Part shown: positions 9,584 through 18,521 of the stretch, piece by piece | Position numbering within the stretch: position 1 is the first letter of the stretch | Layout: every line of letters begins with the position of its first letter | Assembly: GCA_018376445.1 (NCBI GenBank) | Contig: JAHABL010000002.1 | Location: 62,001-126,000 of the forward strand | Direction: 5' to 3' | Source of the DNA: Mycobacteriales bacterium | Lineage (GTDB): Bacteria; Actinomycetota; Actinomycetes; Mycobacteriales; Mycobacteriaceae | DNA: 64,000 nucleotides | Position numbers and translations under genes: made by a program | Notes under the pieces: generated by a model | Database searches by the model: none | What the model was told of the DNA's origin: nothing | What the model saw: the letters and a program-made list of their open reading frames with translations, nothing else

Positions 9584-10411
9584 ATGACTGCTATGGCTTC
9601 TCCCCTGTTTTCCGCTGCATGGTGGCTCCCTGCATTACATCGAGGCGAAACTAGCCCAGATGATGTCATTGAGGCCCTTTTGCGGTGGGCACGCGAACAT
9701 CGAGTGGTGGCAGGCGATGGTCACACCTACCATGGTCTAGCGGAACTACTGCGAATGACCCGCGCCTGGGATATGCGGCTAGTTCAGGTGTTACCCGGTG
9801 ATTATGGAGAGCTCTCAAGTGGTCCTACGCATCTTGACACTGGGCACTTGGAGGCACCTTCGCAAACACATATGTCCGTGACGGCTCTCGGAGAGTTGAT
9901 CACATCAGCTGGTGGTTCAGCACTAGCATTGGGACACCCGGTAGAGCGGCCGGATGGCGTCTTTGTTACCTCTGAGATACTTACTGCCACGGTCGTGGCA
10001 CCCCAGATGGTTGTGTGGCATCTCACTCCTTTTCACGGGACTCTCTCCCCCATTGTCAATGAAGGTCCGCGTGCTGCCCTAGGTAGCCTAAGGATGGCAG
10101 AGGAAGAGTCATTACGGTGTCTGGAGACATCCTCTATGGTTGCGGATGCTGCACAGCAAGAAGATTTCCGAAACGCTCTCATCGATATTGATGAAGCTCT
10201 ACTTATAAGCGACTCTATCCTTTACCCGTTGAGCGTTGATAGTCGTTATCTGCAGCTGTTGCTGGCCGCTGATCATGTAGACGCCATTGTGGCAGTAGCT
10301 CGAAAGTATGCACAGACGACAGAAGCCGCGCTTCTCCCCCTGCTGAGAACAGTACAGCGGGCGCGCGGCACTGCCTGGAATGAGTGGCATTATGGCCACT
10401 CGGCCGAGTGA
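9584..10411 (+). CDS. Hypothetical protein, unrecognised
   Basis: I do not recognise this 275-residue protein. It appears soluble, with no signal peptide or membrane helix. The first half is mixed (SAAWWLPALHRG, then helical segments around RWAREHRVV and LAELLRMTRAW). The middle is beta-like (GSALALGHPVERPDGVFVTS), and the last 100 residues are strongly helical and acidic (residues from MAEEESLRCLE to the end). Codon use and composition resemble the neighbours, so nothing suggests recent transfer. The frame opens at ATG 9560, which would overlap the divergent DUF3097 start. ATG 9584 or 9593 is more plausible, and no ribosome-binding site decides between them. Confidence 0.6.
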   Translation: MTAMASPLFSAAWWLPALHRGETSPDDVIEALLRWAREHRVVAGDGHTYHGLAELLRMTRAWDMRLVQVLPGDYGELSSGPTHLDTGHLEAPSQTHMSVTALGELITSAGGSALALGHPVERPDGVFVTSEILTATVVAPQMVVWHLTPFHGTLSPIVNEGPRAALGSLRMAEEESLRCLETSSMVADAAQQEDFRNALIDIDEALLISDSILYPLSVDSRYLQLLLAADHVDAIVAVARKYAQTTEAALLPLLRTVQRARGTAWNEWHYGHSAE

Positions 10412-10426
10412 CGAGGTGATACGGGG

Positions 10427-12100
10427 TTAACTCGTCACCATGCGGACGACGAACGGGGACATACCATCCCAACGGACTGGATTCACTTTGACGACCTCAC
10501 CAGAGTAGGGAGCCTCCAGCATCATTCCATCGCCCAGGTAAAGGGCAACGTGCTGGCTGCCACCAGGCCCGTAGAAGATCATGTCGCCGCGCTTCATCTG
10601 CGACACCGGCAGCTGCAAGCCGGAGGTGTACTGGTAGCCACTGTAGTGGGGCAGGTTGTATCCAAGAGCGGCGAAAGCGTAAACCATCAGGCCAGAGCAG
10701 TCGAAACCGATCTTGTTGTAGTCGCCGTAGGAGTCTGCCACGCCGCCATCGCGGATACCACGGGTTGGCCCATAGACGTTGCCGCCACCCCAGGCATAAG
10801 GCACACCGAGTTGGGACATGCCGCGACGAACCACTTTCTCCACCTTCTGGCGGGCGGAGAGGAAGAGCGTATCGAGGCTGAATGGGGTGCTGCCAGGAGT
10901 GTTCGTCACCGTCGTGGTGCTGGTGGACGGATCAGTGGTCGTGGAATCCGGTACTACACTGTTGGCGTTCCCATCACCTTCGATTGCATCAGGAATGCTG
11001 GCGAGGAGATCTATGCTCCGGGTCACCAAAGAAAGATGCGGAATGCTCTTGATGGCGACATCTTCGGCGACACCGACAGCAACTGCTGCCTCGGGGCTTT
11101 GCTTTGCGACTTCCGCTTGGATGGTGCTCCCCAGACGGCGCCATTCAGATTCTGGAATGGACTGCAGTGCTTCGACGGGTAGCTTTGCGAGGTCCGCCAC
11201 AGAAGAAACGTGGGTGACATCGACATGTGCGGACATGGCAGTCTTTCCGGCTGCCCGGGCAATAGTGCCGGTACTGTAAAGGCCTTGCTCCAGGCCCGAC
11301 TTGAGAGCTGCAGTATCAACGCCCGAGCCGGTTTCGGTATCGGAGCGAACCGTTGCCACCTGTAGATCACGCAGTTCTTTGGCAATAGCGGTGCGCTTCT
11401 TAGCGAGACGCTTAATCTCTTTCTGCTTGGTATTGACGGCGGTTTGTGCGGCAAGCAGAACGGATTCCGCATCGTGGTTGCGCGACACAGCTTGTTGCGT
11501 AGCTGCCTCTGCCGCAGCGGCTGCTTGCTTGGCTTGGGAGGACCGATTAGCGCTCACTGCGCGGGCTCGTTTGAGCTCGTCGACAACAGAACTCTGCTGG
11601 GCTGCTGCACGGCTGATAACCGCATCGCGCGCCATGACGGAGTTCGGGTCTTCCCCGCTCATTAGATCGAGGGTGGTACTGCTCGTCGCTGCGTTGCGGT
11701 AGGCGTCTGCCGCAATAGCGTTCAGTTGCTGTTGTGCGCGCAAGACATTGTCATGGGCAGCGGCAAGTTCGGCTGCCGCTTCCGCGGCAGCCTTTTTTGC
11801 GTCTACCGCGTGTGCACGAGCACGTTGAAGGTCAACCAGTGCCTTGTTAGCACGTTCGCGGTCTTGCCCCAATTGATTGTTGAGGGTGGCGAGGTCTTGA
11901 TTGGCGTGGGCGAGTTGCTTGAGCAGTGCGTCGAGATTGGCTTCTGCTCCCGAACTCGTCCGGTGGCTATCGATGTGTGGTTGAGCCTGTCCGAGCCCAG
12001 CGCCGGTGAATGCGACGGCACCGGTGACACCAACTCCGACCAGTGCGCGACTAGTCGTCTTGATGGTCTTCTTCCGGTCGGCTTTATGTGGGGTGCCCAC
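10427..12100 (-). CDS. RipA-like NlpC/P60 peptidoglycan hydrolase, secreted
   Basis: Predicted secreted D,L-endopeptidase that cuts peptidoglycan stem peptides during cell separation. From the GTG at 12100 (AGGAG five bases upstream) it has a signal peptide: basic KADRKK, hydrophobic ALVGVGVTGAVAFTGAG, likely cleavage after GQA. A long alanine- and glutamine-rich coiled coil follows, from about 50 to 245. A less ordered region ends in a Ser/Thr-rich linker near 390-405. The C-terminal NlpC/P60 domain has C468, H517 and E529, the same 49- and 12-residue spacing as the RipA triad. It is followed upstream by the DUF6676 gene, as ripA is in mycobacteria, but no second hydrolase (ripB) is present. 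The coiled coil may act as an autoinhibitory arm. Confidence 0.9.
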   Translation of the reverse strand: MGTPHKADRKKTIKTTSRALVGVGVTGAVAFTGAGLGQAQPHIDSHRTSSGAEANLDALLKQLAHANQDLATLNNQLGQDRERANKALVDLQRARAHAVDAKKAAAEAAAELAAAHDNVLRAQQQLNAIAADAYRNAATSSTTLDLMSGEDPNSVMARDAVISRAAAQQSSVVDELKRARAVSANRSSQAKQAAAAAEAATQQAVSRNHDAESVLLAAQTAVNTKQKEIKRLAKKRTAIAKELRDLQVATVRSDTETGSGVDTAALKSGLEQGLYSTGTIARAAGKTAMSAHVDVTHVSSVADLAKLPVEALQSIPESEWRRLGSTIQAEVAKQSPEAAVAVGVAEDVAIKSIPHLSLVTRSIDLLASIPDAIEGDGNANSVVPDSTTTDPSTSTTTVTNTPGSTPFSLDTLFLSARQKVEKVVRRGMSQLGVPYAWGGGNVYGPTRGIRDGGVADSYGDYNKIGFDCSGLMVYAFAALGYNLPHYSGYQYTSGLQLPVSQMKRGDMIFYGPGGSQHVALYLGDGMMLEAPYSGEVVKVNPVRWDGMSPFVVRMVTS

Positions 12101-12132
12101 GGCTACTCCTCTCCACTTACGCGGAAATGAGT

Positions 12133-12156
12133 ACCGTGTTCTTCCCCGAGCACGGT
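12133..12156 (-). promoter_or_regulatory. Hairpin in the leader of the RipA-like gene
   Basis: On the minus strand ACCGTG and CACGGT form a perfect 6-bp stem with a 12-base loop, ending about 20 bases before the GGAGAGGAG ribosome-binding site. It could modulate translation or mRNA stability. I tested it mentally against the cyclic-di-AMP (ydaO) riboswitch that precedes some actinobacterial NlpC/P60 genes and did not see the conserved core. Confidence 0.35.
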
Positions 12157-12247
12157 CCTCACTTTCCACGAATGTGGCATTTTCCACTTATGTGACATTA
12201 GTACCGTACGACACTTCGGTCTCATATGAAACTTGTTTAACATAATT

Positions 12248-12265
12248 ACATACATGTAAGTATGT
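12248..12265. promoter_or_regulatory. Nested palindrome upstream of the RipA-like gene
   Basis: ACATAC-ATGTAA-GTATGT is an inverted repeat with a 6-base centre. It also contains the overlapping palindrome TTACAT-AC-ATGTAA (12246-12259). It lies in an AT-rich stretch about 150 bases before the hydrolase GTG, where its promoter is expected, so it may be an operator. The binding protein is unknown. Confidence 0.35.
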
Positions 12266-12383
12266 GCAGGTCAGCAGGCATTTTGGGCTACCTGCGGATT
12301 TACTGTGATACGAAAAAGGCAACAGTTTCCAGATACTGAGATTGATAAAACTGCTGCCTCAACACGTCGAAAAAATTGCGAGA

Positions 12384-12938
12384 CTAGTGCGTGTTCCCAG
12401 CTGCCACCGGCAAACGTGCCAACTTACGCTTCATCACCGTAACTACTGCTGTTACTGACAGAATTGCAGTGAGAGCAATGCCTCCAGACAGTGGTCCCCA
12501 ATCTAGCCCACTTCCGGCCACGTCCCGAATATAGGTATCCGCCCGAACAACTTGCTGGGGGGCATAAAGATTCTCAGCCCCCACCACTCGATCGACATTG
12601 TTCTCCGCTCGCTCAAGCGCGTAACGGGGATACACGGGGCTAACTGAACCTACCTGCTTATCGTTCATCACCAGAATGGTGCCACTGACATGCGGATGCA
12701 GCAGCTCCGCTAGATTGCGAGGTGCGGTGAAGTCTTTATCGGAACCGGGATAATAGACGATCTTCAGATCCATACCCTTACTGCGTGCTAGCTCCACGCG
12801 TTCCCGAAGGGGGGCTTCTAACTCTGGGGTAGCTGATACCCCATCCTTCTGTAGATCTGCAGCTATAGCAGCAGGATTAACACCTTCTGGGAGTGCCGGA
12901 TCAGACGTAACTGAAGGAAGCGGTGCTGAATCAGTCAT
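12384..12938 (-). CDS. DUF6676 membrane protein (Rv1476-like)
   Basis: Single-pass membrane protein of 184 residues, function unknown. A Pro/Ser-rich N-terminus is followed by a globular region from about 25 to 140, with GVNPAAIAADLQKDGVSATPE and LKIVYYPGSDKDFTAPRNLAELL. That region looks like the TPM-type fold annotated in this family. One hydrophobic helix near 150-170 is followed by basic KRKLAR. No signal peptide is evident at the N-terminus, so the globular part's side of the membrane depends on topology that I cannot settle. The same gene sits between aconitase and ripA in mycobacteria, which supports a link to cell-wall hydrolysis. GAGAGG precedes the ATG. Confidence 0.8.
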   Translation of the reverse strand: MTDSAPLPSVTSDPALPEGVNPAAIAADLQKDGVSATPELEAPLRERVELARSKGMDLKIVYYPGSDKDFTAPRNLAELLHPHVSGTILVMNDKQVGSVSPVYPRYALERAENNVDRVVGAENLYAPQQVVRADTYIRDVAGSGLDWGPLSGGIALTAILSVTAVVTVMKRKLARLPVAAGNTH

Positions 12939-13109
12939 GAAACCTCTCTCGGTCTACGGGGACTCCCCCAGTCTACTGATATGACCAGGCGGCGCGGTAT
13001 CTCACACGGTTTAACAGGAGAACCCTGGGGAGTATCCGACGCTTCGGTAAAGGCCCAGTCGGTGCGGTACCCTAAAGACGATAAGAACCATTCAGAACGG
13101 AGCGCCTGC

Positions 13110-15806
13110 ATGAGCCTTAATTCCTTCAACGCGCTAGACACCCTTGAGGTGAATGGACAGCAGTACAGCTACTACAACCTCAACTCTGTGCCCGGAGTCG
13201 AGAAGTTGCCCTATGCACTGAAAGTACTAGCAGAAAACCTGCTACGTACCGAGGATGGCTCCAATGTTACGGCGGAGCACATCAACGCACTCGCGCACTG
13301 GGACCCTTCAGCTCAGCCAAGCGTCGAAATCCAATTCACTCCTGCCCGTGTCCTTATGCAGGACTTCACTGGTGTCCCTTGCATCGTTGACCTTGCCACC
13401 ATGCGTCAGGCCGTTTCTGCTCTGGGGGGCGACCCTGACCAGGTTAACCCTCTCAACCCGGCAGAGATGGTGATCGACCACTCCGTTATCGTCGAGTTCT
13501 TCGGCACTCCTGATGCAATTGAGCGGAACGTCGCTATTGAATACGAGCGGAATGAAGAGCGCTACCAGTTCCTTCGATGGGGGCAAGGCGCCTTCTCCAA
13601 CTTCCGTGTGGTTCCGCCGGGGACTGGCATTGTGCACCAGGTTAACATCGAATACCTTGCGCGGGTCGTCATGGAGAACGAACATGTTCTCTACCCCGAT
13701 ACTTGTGTGGGTACGGACTCTCACACCACCATGGAGAACGGACTTGGCATCCTCGGCTGGGGCGTGGGTGGTATTGAGGCTGAAGCTGCCATGCTGGGCC
13801 AGCCGATCTCAATGTTGATTCCCCGCGTCGTGGGCTTCAAACTCACCGGGCAAACTAAGCCGGGCGTTACCTCGACAGACGTCGTCCTCACCATCACGGA
13901 TTTGCTTCGTCAACACGGTGTTGTCGGCAAATTCGTCGAGTTCTATGGTGACGGTGTCAGTGCCGTGCCACTCGCTAACCGCGCCACCATCGGCAACATG
14001 TCTCCCGAATATGGCTCCACCTGTGCCATCTTCCCCATCGACCAAGAGACGCTTGACTACATGCGCCTCACCGGACGCGACGACGACACAATTGCGCGCG
14101 TGGAAACATACACCAAGGCGCAAGGCCTTTGGCACGATCCCAGCGTCGAAGCCGAGTACTCCGAATATCTTGAACTCGACCTTGGCACTGTTGTTCCCTC
14201 CATCGCTGGCCCCAAGCGCCCCCAAGATCGCATTACCCTCGACCGTGCAAAGGAAACCTGGCGTGAAGCGGTCCGGACGTACACCGACGATGCCGCCGGT
14301 GAAGGCGATCTGGCAGGCAGGCCCTCCCGTCCCGTGCATGTGGAGACTGCCGACCATGGAGAATTCGATATCGACCATGGCATTGTCGGTATCGCCTCCA
14401 TCACCTCCTGCACCAACACCTCCAACCCATCCGTCATGTTCTCGGCTGGTCTGCTTGCCCGCAATGCGGTGCAGCGCGGACTCTTCGTGAAGCCTTGGGT
14501 GAAGACGACGATGGGCCCCGGCTCCCAGGTTGTTACGGACTACTACGAGACAGCCGGGTTGTGGGAGGACCTCCAAAAGCTCGGTTTCTACCTGTCCGGG
14601 TATGGTTGCACCGCCTGCATCGGTAACGGTGGACCTCTCATTCCTGAAGTCTCGCAGGCCATCCAGGACAATGACTTGGCCGCATGCTCGGTGCTGTCCG
14701 GTAACCGAAACTTTGAAGGGCGTATTAATCCCGATATCAAGATGAACTACCTGGCTTCCCCGCCGTTGGTCATCGCCTATGCCATTGCCGGTACGCTCGA
14801 CATCGACTTCGAGACCCAGCCCCTTGGTAAGGACTACGAGGGCAACGAGGTATTCCTCCGCGACATCTGGCCGTCCGATGAGGACATTGACACCATCATC
14901 TCTTCCTCGATCACGGAAGATATGTACGCCAAGGACTATGCGGATGTTTTCGCCGGGGATACCCGCTGGCAGAACCTCGATACTCCCGAGGGCGACACGT
15001 TTGCCTGGAACGAGGACTCGACCTATATCCGCAAGGCGCCCTACTTCGATGGCATGGGTCTGGAGCCGGAGCCCGTCACGGATGTGAAGGGCGCCCGCGT
15101 GCTTGCTAAGTTGGGAGATTCCGTCACCACCGACCACATCTCCCCCGCCTCCGCGATTAAGCCGGGTACGCCCGCTGCGCAGTATCTTGACTCCTACGGG
15201 GTCGCGCAAAAGGACTACAACTCCTTCGGATCGCGCCGCGGCAACCACGAGATCATGGTGCGCGGTACCTTCGCCAACATCCGACTGCAGAACCAGCTGC
15301 TCGACGGTGTAAGTGGAGGCTACACCCGCGACTTCACCCAACCGGATGCACCGCAGAGCTTCATCTACGACGCTGCTCAGAATTACGCGGCGGCGGGAGT
15401 CCCGCTGGTTGTGCTCGGCGGTAAGGAATACGGCACTGGTTCCTCCCGCGACTGGGCAGCCAAGGGCACCGCACTGCTGGGTGTGAAGGCAGTCATCGCG
15501 GAATCCTTCGAGCGTATCCACCGCTCCAACCTCATCGGTATGGGCGTTATTCCGCTACAGTTCCCCGCTGGTGAAAGCCACGCGTCGCTGGGACTGGACG
15601 GCACAGAAGTCTACGATATTGCGGGCATCACCGAACTGAACAGTGGAATCACCCCCAAGACTGTGAACGTGACCGCTACCAGGGAGGACGGAACTACCGT
15701 GACGTTTGACGCCGTTGTTCGTATCGATACACCTGGTGAGGCAGACTACTACCGGAACGGCGGTATCCTGCAGTACGTTCTTCGCAACATGGTGAAGAAC
15801 GGCTAA
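13110..15806 (+). CDS. acnA: Aconitate hydratase AcnA
   Basis: Interconverts citrate and isocitrate in the TCA cycle using a [4Fe-4S] cluster. The 898-residue protein carries cluster cysteines C434 (SCTNTSNPS), C500 and C503 (GCTACIGNGGP), the same spacing as the A-type enzyme. The C-terminal swivel domain shows GTGSSRDWAAKG, which binds substrate. The ATG at 13110 has GGAG eight bases upstream; the frame is open 43 codons further but without similarity. It is divergent from the DUF6676 gene. Its cluster would be supplied by the Suf operon a few kilobases away. Codon use looks strongly biased, consistent with high expression. Confidence 0.96.
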   Translation: MSLNSFNALDTLEVNGQQYSYYNLNSVPGVEKLPYALKVLAENLLRTEDGSNVTAEHINALAHWDPSAQPSVEIQFTPARVLMQDFTGVPCIVDLATMRQAVSALGGDPDQVNPLNPAEMVIDHSVIVEFFGTPDAIERNVAIEYERNEERYQFLRWGQGAFSNFRVVPPGTGIVHQVNIEYLARVVMENEHVLYPDTCVGTDSHTTMENGLGILGWGVGGIEAEAAMLGQPISMLIPRVVGFKLTGQTKPGVTSTDVVLTITDLLRQHGVVGKFVEFYGDGVSAVPLANRATIGNMSPEYGSTCAIFPIDQETLDYMRLTGRDDDTIARVETYTKAQGLWHDPSVEAEYSEYLELDLGTVVPSIAGPKRPQDRITLDRAKETWREAVRTYTDDAAGEGDLAGRPSRPVHVETADHGEFDIDHGIVGIASITSCTNTSNPSVMFSAGLLARNAVQRGLFVKPWVKTTMGPGSQVVTDYYETAGLWEDLQKLGFYLSGYGCTACIGNGGPLIPEVSQAIQDNDLAACSVLSGNRNFEGRINPDIKMNYLASPPLVIAYAIAGTLDIDFETQPLGKDYEGNEVFLRDIWPSDEDIDTIISSSITEDMYAKDYADVFAGDTRWQNLDTPEGDTFAWNEDSTYIRKAPYFDGMGLEPEPVTDVKGARVLAKLGDSVTTDHISPASAIKPGTPAAQYLDSYGVAQKDYNSFGSRRGNHEIMVRGTFANIRLQNQLLDGVSGGYTRDFTQPDAPQSFIYDAAQNYAAAGVPLVVLGGKEYGTGSSRDWAAKGTALLGVKAVIAESFERIHRSNLIGMGVIPLQFPAGESHASLGLDGTEVYDIAGITELNSGITPKTVNVTATREDGTTVTFDAVVRIDTPGEADYYRNGGILQYVLRNMVKNG

Positions 15807-15828
15807 GCCCGTTTTTCTGACGCTTTTT

Positions 15829-15875
15829 GACTCTTGCCGGCCAGACTTCCGTATGGAAGCTAGCCGGCAAGAGTC
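15829..15875. terminator. Two-tier inverted repeat after acnA
   Basis: A perfect 13-bp outer stem (GACTCTTGCCGGC with its complement) encloses a second 5-bp hairpin (CTTCC-gtat-GGAAG). It lies between the converging acnA and ABC-F genes. Neither strand has a true U tract after the stem, so if it terminates it does so as a stem-only actinobacterial type. Confidence 0.6.
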
Positions 15876-15971
15876 ATTTCAGACAAAGTCCGAGGGTAAC
15901 CCCCGCTCAAAGGGGCATTAAAGCACTCCCCGGTTGATTACGTCGAAACTTCGAGGACCAATAGATGAGAT

Positions 15972-17603
15972 CTACGCGAGCGTCACGATCTCCATGTAGT
16001 CGTCACCCCACAAATCCTCCACACCATCAGGAAGAACAATAACGCGTTCAGGCTTTAGTGCTTCTACCGCTCCAGGATCATGTGTCACCAGTACGCAAGC
16101 ACCTTCATAGGTTCGTAGCGCTTCGAGCACCTGCTCCCGGCTAATCGGATCCAGGTTGTTCGTTGGCTCGTCTAAGAGCAGCACGTTAGCTTGGGAACAG
16201 ACCAAGCTTGCCAGGGCCAAGCGTGTTTTTTCACCGCCCGACAACGTGCCAGCAGGCTGCTCCCACATCTGTTCGGTCAGCATAAAAGCACCGAGGAGAC
16301 CGCGCAGATCTTGTGCCCCAGCATCTGGAGCTTGTCGTACCATGTTGTCCCATACACTCGCATCTAATTGCAAAGTGTCATGCTCCTGCGCGAAGTAGCC
16401 ACGTTTCAGTCCATGACCCGGCACAACGATGCCATCTCCATCAGACTCTTCCACACCCGCCAAAATGCGCAGTAATGTCGTCTTACCAGCACCGTTAAGT
16501 CCAAGGATGACGACGCGGCTCCCTTTATCGATGGCCAGATCAATCCCAGAAAACACTTCGAGGGAGCCATAGGTTTTGGAGAGATTCTGTGCCGCAAGTG
16601 GGGTTTTCCCGCAAGGAAGCGGCTTTGGAAAAGCAATATTGGCATGCTTTTCCGCCTGGCGCACCTCTGCAGCTTCATCGAGCAACCGCTGGGCACGCCG
16701 TTCCATTTGATGAGCTGCAGCCGCCTTTGTCGCTTTAGCTCCTAGGTGGGCTGCTTGAGCTCGGAGAGCTGCTGCCTTCTTCTCCGCATTGGCTCGTTCT
16801 CTGCGGCGACGTTGTTCATCTACTGAGCGGGCAGCCAGGTAGCGTTCCCAACCCATACTGTAGGTATCGATCTCCGCCCGTATGGAATCGAGAAACCAGA
16901 CTTTGTTCACGACAGCATCAAGTAAGCCCGTATCGTGGCTGATGACGATCAATCCACCCGTGTACTGGCTCAGAAACTCCCGAAGCCATTGAATACTATC
17001 TGCATCCAAATGGTTCGTAGGCTCGTCCAACAGCAGCGTTGTTCCTGCTTTGCTGCCATCGGCATGGGAACTACCAAAAAGGATACGGGCCAACTCGACG
17101 CGACGGCGTTGTCCACCAGAGAGGTGCTCGAGTGTCTCCGAAAGGACTCGCTGTTCGAGCCCTAAGGAGTTGCAGATGCGTGCTGCGTCACCCTTCGCCT
17201 TGTAACCACCTAAGTCGTTGAAACGCTCCTCTAAGCGCGTGAACTTCTTAATAGCCTGGTCGCGTCTCTTATCGTTATCAGTCGTCTCGAGGATGAACTG
17301 CTGACGTTCCATGTTGCGGGCAATGCTGTCCAGTCCGCGGGCAGAAAGGACACGACTCAACGCTGTCGTCTGAAGATTTCCTTCACGTGGATCCTGCGGC
17401 AGATAACCGATCTCTCCAGATCGCACAACGGTGCCTGCATAAGGTTCGGTTTCTCCCGCGAGAATACGCATCGTGGTGGTTTTGCCTGCCCCGTTACGCC
17501 CTACTAGACCAATGCGATCCCCTTCGTGAACAACAAGAGAGCCAGGAACAGTAAGCAGCGTGCGGATGCCAGCACGCACTTCAAGATCAGTAAAAGAAAT
17601 CAT
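15972..17603 (-). CDS. ABC-F family ATPase (translation-associated)
   Basis: Soluble tandem ATPase of 543 residues without membrane segments. Domain 1 has Walker A GRNGAGKTT (35-43), signature LSGGQRRRVEL and Walker B LLLDEPTNHLD. A charged, alanine/arginine-rich linker near 250-320 corresponds to the P-site tRNA interaction motif. Domain 2 has GLNGAGKTT, LSGGEKTRLAL and LLLDEPTNNLD. ABC-F proteins act on the ribosome, either adjusting peptidyl-tRNA or protecting against antibiotics. A mycobacterial homologue lies in the same position near acn. Whether this one gives resistance cannot be told. No clear ribosome-binding site precedes the ATG. Confidence 0.88.
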   Translation of the reverse strand: MISFTDLEVRAGIRTLLTVPGSLVVHEGDRIGLVGRNGAGKTTTMRILAGETEPYAGTVVRSGEIGYLPQDPREGNLQTTALSRVLSARGLDSIARNMERQQFILETTDNDKRRDQAIKKFTRLEERFNDLGGYKAKGDAARICNSLGLEQRVLSETLEHLSGGQRRRVELARILFGSSHADGSKAGTTLLLDEPTNHLDADSIQWLREFLSQYTGGLIVISHDTGLLDAVVNKVWFLDSIRAEIDTYSMGWERYLAARSVDEQRRRRERANAEKKAAALRAQAAHLGAKATKAAAAHQMERRAQRLLDEAAEVRQAEKHANIAFPKPLPCGKTPLAAQNLSKTYGSLEVFSGIDLAIDKGSRVVILGLNGAGKTTLLRILAGVEESDGDGIVVPGHGLKRGYFAQEHDTLQLDASVWDNMVRQAPDAGAQDLRGLLGAFMLTEQMWEQPAGTLSGGEKTRLALASLVCSQANVLLLDEPTNNLDPISREQVLEALRTYEGACVLVTHDPGAVEALKPERVIVLPDGVEDLWGDDYMEIVTLA

Positions 17604-17648
17604 GGAAAACTGAAACGAGAGACAACGAGAATGAAGTGGATGAGCGCC

Positions 17649-17924
17649 CTAGTGGGAGGGTTTATTGGGCTTCCCGAGCTTACCACCGGAGCCGGGCTTT
17701 CCCCGCTTCGCAATGGATTGTCGGCCCACGTCCCGTGATGCGTGTTGCACAAGCGGGAGCTCACCGCGCATGCGGCGCACCTCTCGATCGAGAAGATACA
17801 TCACCGCGAAAATAAGGATAGTCATGACGACCAAGCCCAACCACTGGTGAGCAAGAATGGCATATGCTGCCAATGCGAACTCAATGGCGAGGAGCAGCGC
17901 CGCAATAATGATCTTTGACTTCAT
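17649..17924 (-). CDS. Small two-helix membrane protein, unknown
   Basis: A 91-residue hypothetical protein. Two hydrophobic segments (about 4-25 and 28-46) are followed by an arginine-rich stretch (DREVRRMRGE) and a Gly/Lys-rich basic tail. Its ATG directly follows the stop codon of sufT (TAAATG), so it is probably the last gene of the suf operon and translated by coupling. I do not recognise a family. Function unknown. Confidence 0.6.
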   Translation of the reverse strand: MKSKIIIAALLLAIEFALAAYAILAHQWLGLVVMTILIFAVMYLLDREVRRMRGELPLVQHASRDVGRQSIAKRGKPGSGGKLGKPNKPSH

Positions 17925-18521
17925 TTAGAGGGTAAAACCTAACGCGCGAAGTTGTTCACGTCCATCGTCCGTGATCATATGGGCACCCCACGGGGGCATC
18001 CACACCCAGTTTATCCGCAAGGCCCGAGCGTGTCCCTCCGCGCACACAGCGACGAATGCTTGATCCTCAATAACGTCGGTCAGCGGACACGCTGGCGATG
18101 TCAATGTCATGTTGACGGTAGCACGACGGGCGATATCCATCTCTACCCCATAGACCAGACCCAAATCGACCACATTCACGCCGAGTTCTGGGTCTACAAC
18201 CTCGTACAATGCCTCCCGCACTTCTTCAATTTCTGACTCAGTGGCAGCCGGAATGTCGTCAGGTAACTTGGCCAGATCTTCGGCTTTGACTGCCCGATAA
18301 TCGTCAAGAGTCCATGTGGAGAAGTCGGTGTCGGCAGTGATCTCAGGCGCAGCCTGCTCGTTGGTGTCACTTTCTGATGGCACGCGTGTTGCGGCACTGT
18401 CCTGCGGGTCAGCGTCAGGATTTTCGCCGTCTTCCGCAGCAGCGCTGTTTAATGCCGAAAGCGCATCCAACACAGCTGCTTCTTGCTCATGCTGGTGTTG
18501 CGAGGTGAAATCAGGTTCCAC
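17925..18521 (-). CDS. sufT: SufT, DUF59 Fe-S maturation protein
   Basis: Fe-S cluster maturation accessory of the MIP18/DUF59 family, the usual terminal suf gene. The domain occupies roughly residues 95-198. It begins with EIEEVREALYEVVDPELGVNVVDLGLVY and contains the hyperreactive-cysteine motif SPACPLTD. An acidic, low-complexity N-terminal extension of about 90 residues (Asp, Glu, Ala, Ser-rich) precedes it, longer than typical SufT. The GTG start shares one base with the sufU stop (TAGTG), and GGAGG lies six bases upstream, which fixes the start. Confidence 0.9.
   Translation of the reverse strand: MEPDFTSQHQHEQEAAVLDALSALNSAAAEDGENPDADPQDSAATRVPSESDTNEQAAPEITADTDFSTWTLDDYRAVKAEDLAKLPDDIPAATESEIEEVREALYEVVDPELGVNVVDLGLVYGVEMDIARRATVNMTLTSPACPLTDVIEDQAFVAVCAEGHARALRINWVWMPPWGAHMITDDGREQLRALGFTL

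Noticed and set aside
12101..12240. Cyclic-di-AMP (ydaO) riboswitch before the NlpC/P60 gene
   Set aside because: The context fits, but the conserved core segments and the length of that riboswitch are not seen.
13809..15521. 570-residue open frame antisense to acnA
   Set aside because: It lies wholly opposite aconitase, whose motifs are complete. Strong codon bias in highly expressed genes opens the antisense frame. No protein motif is visible.
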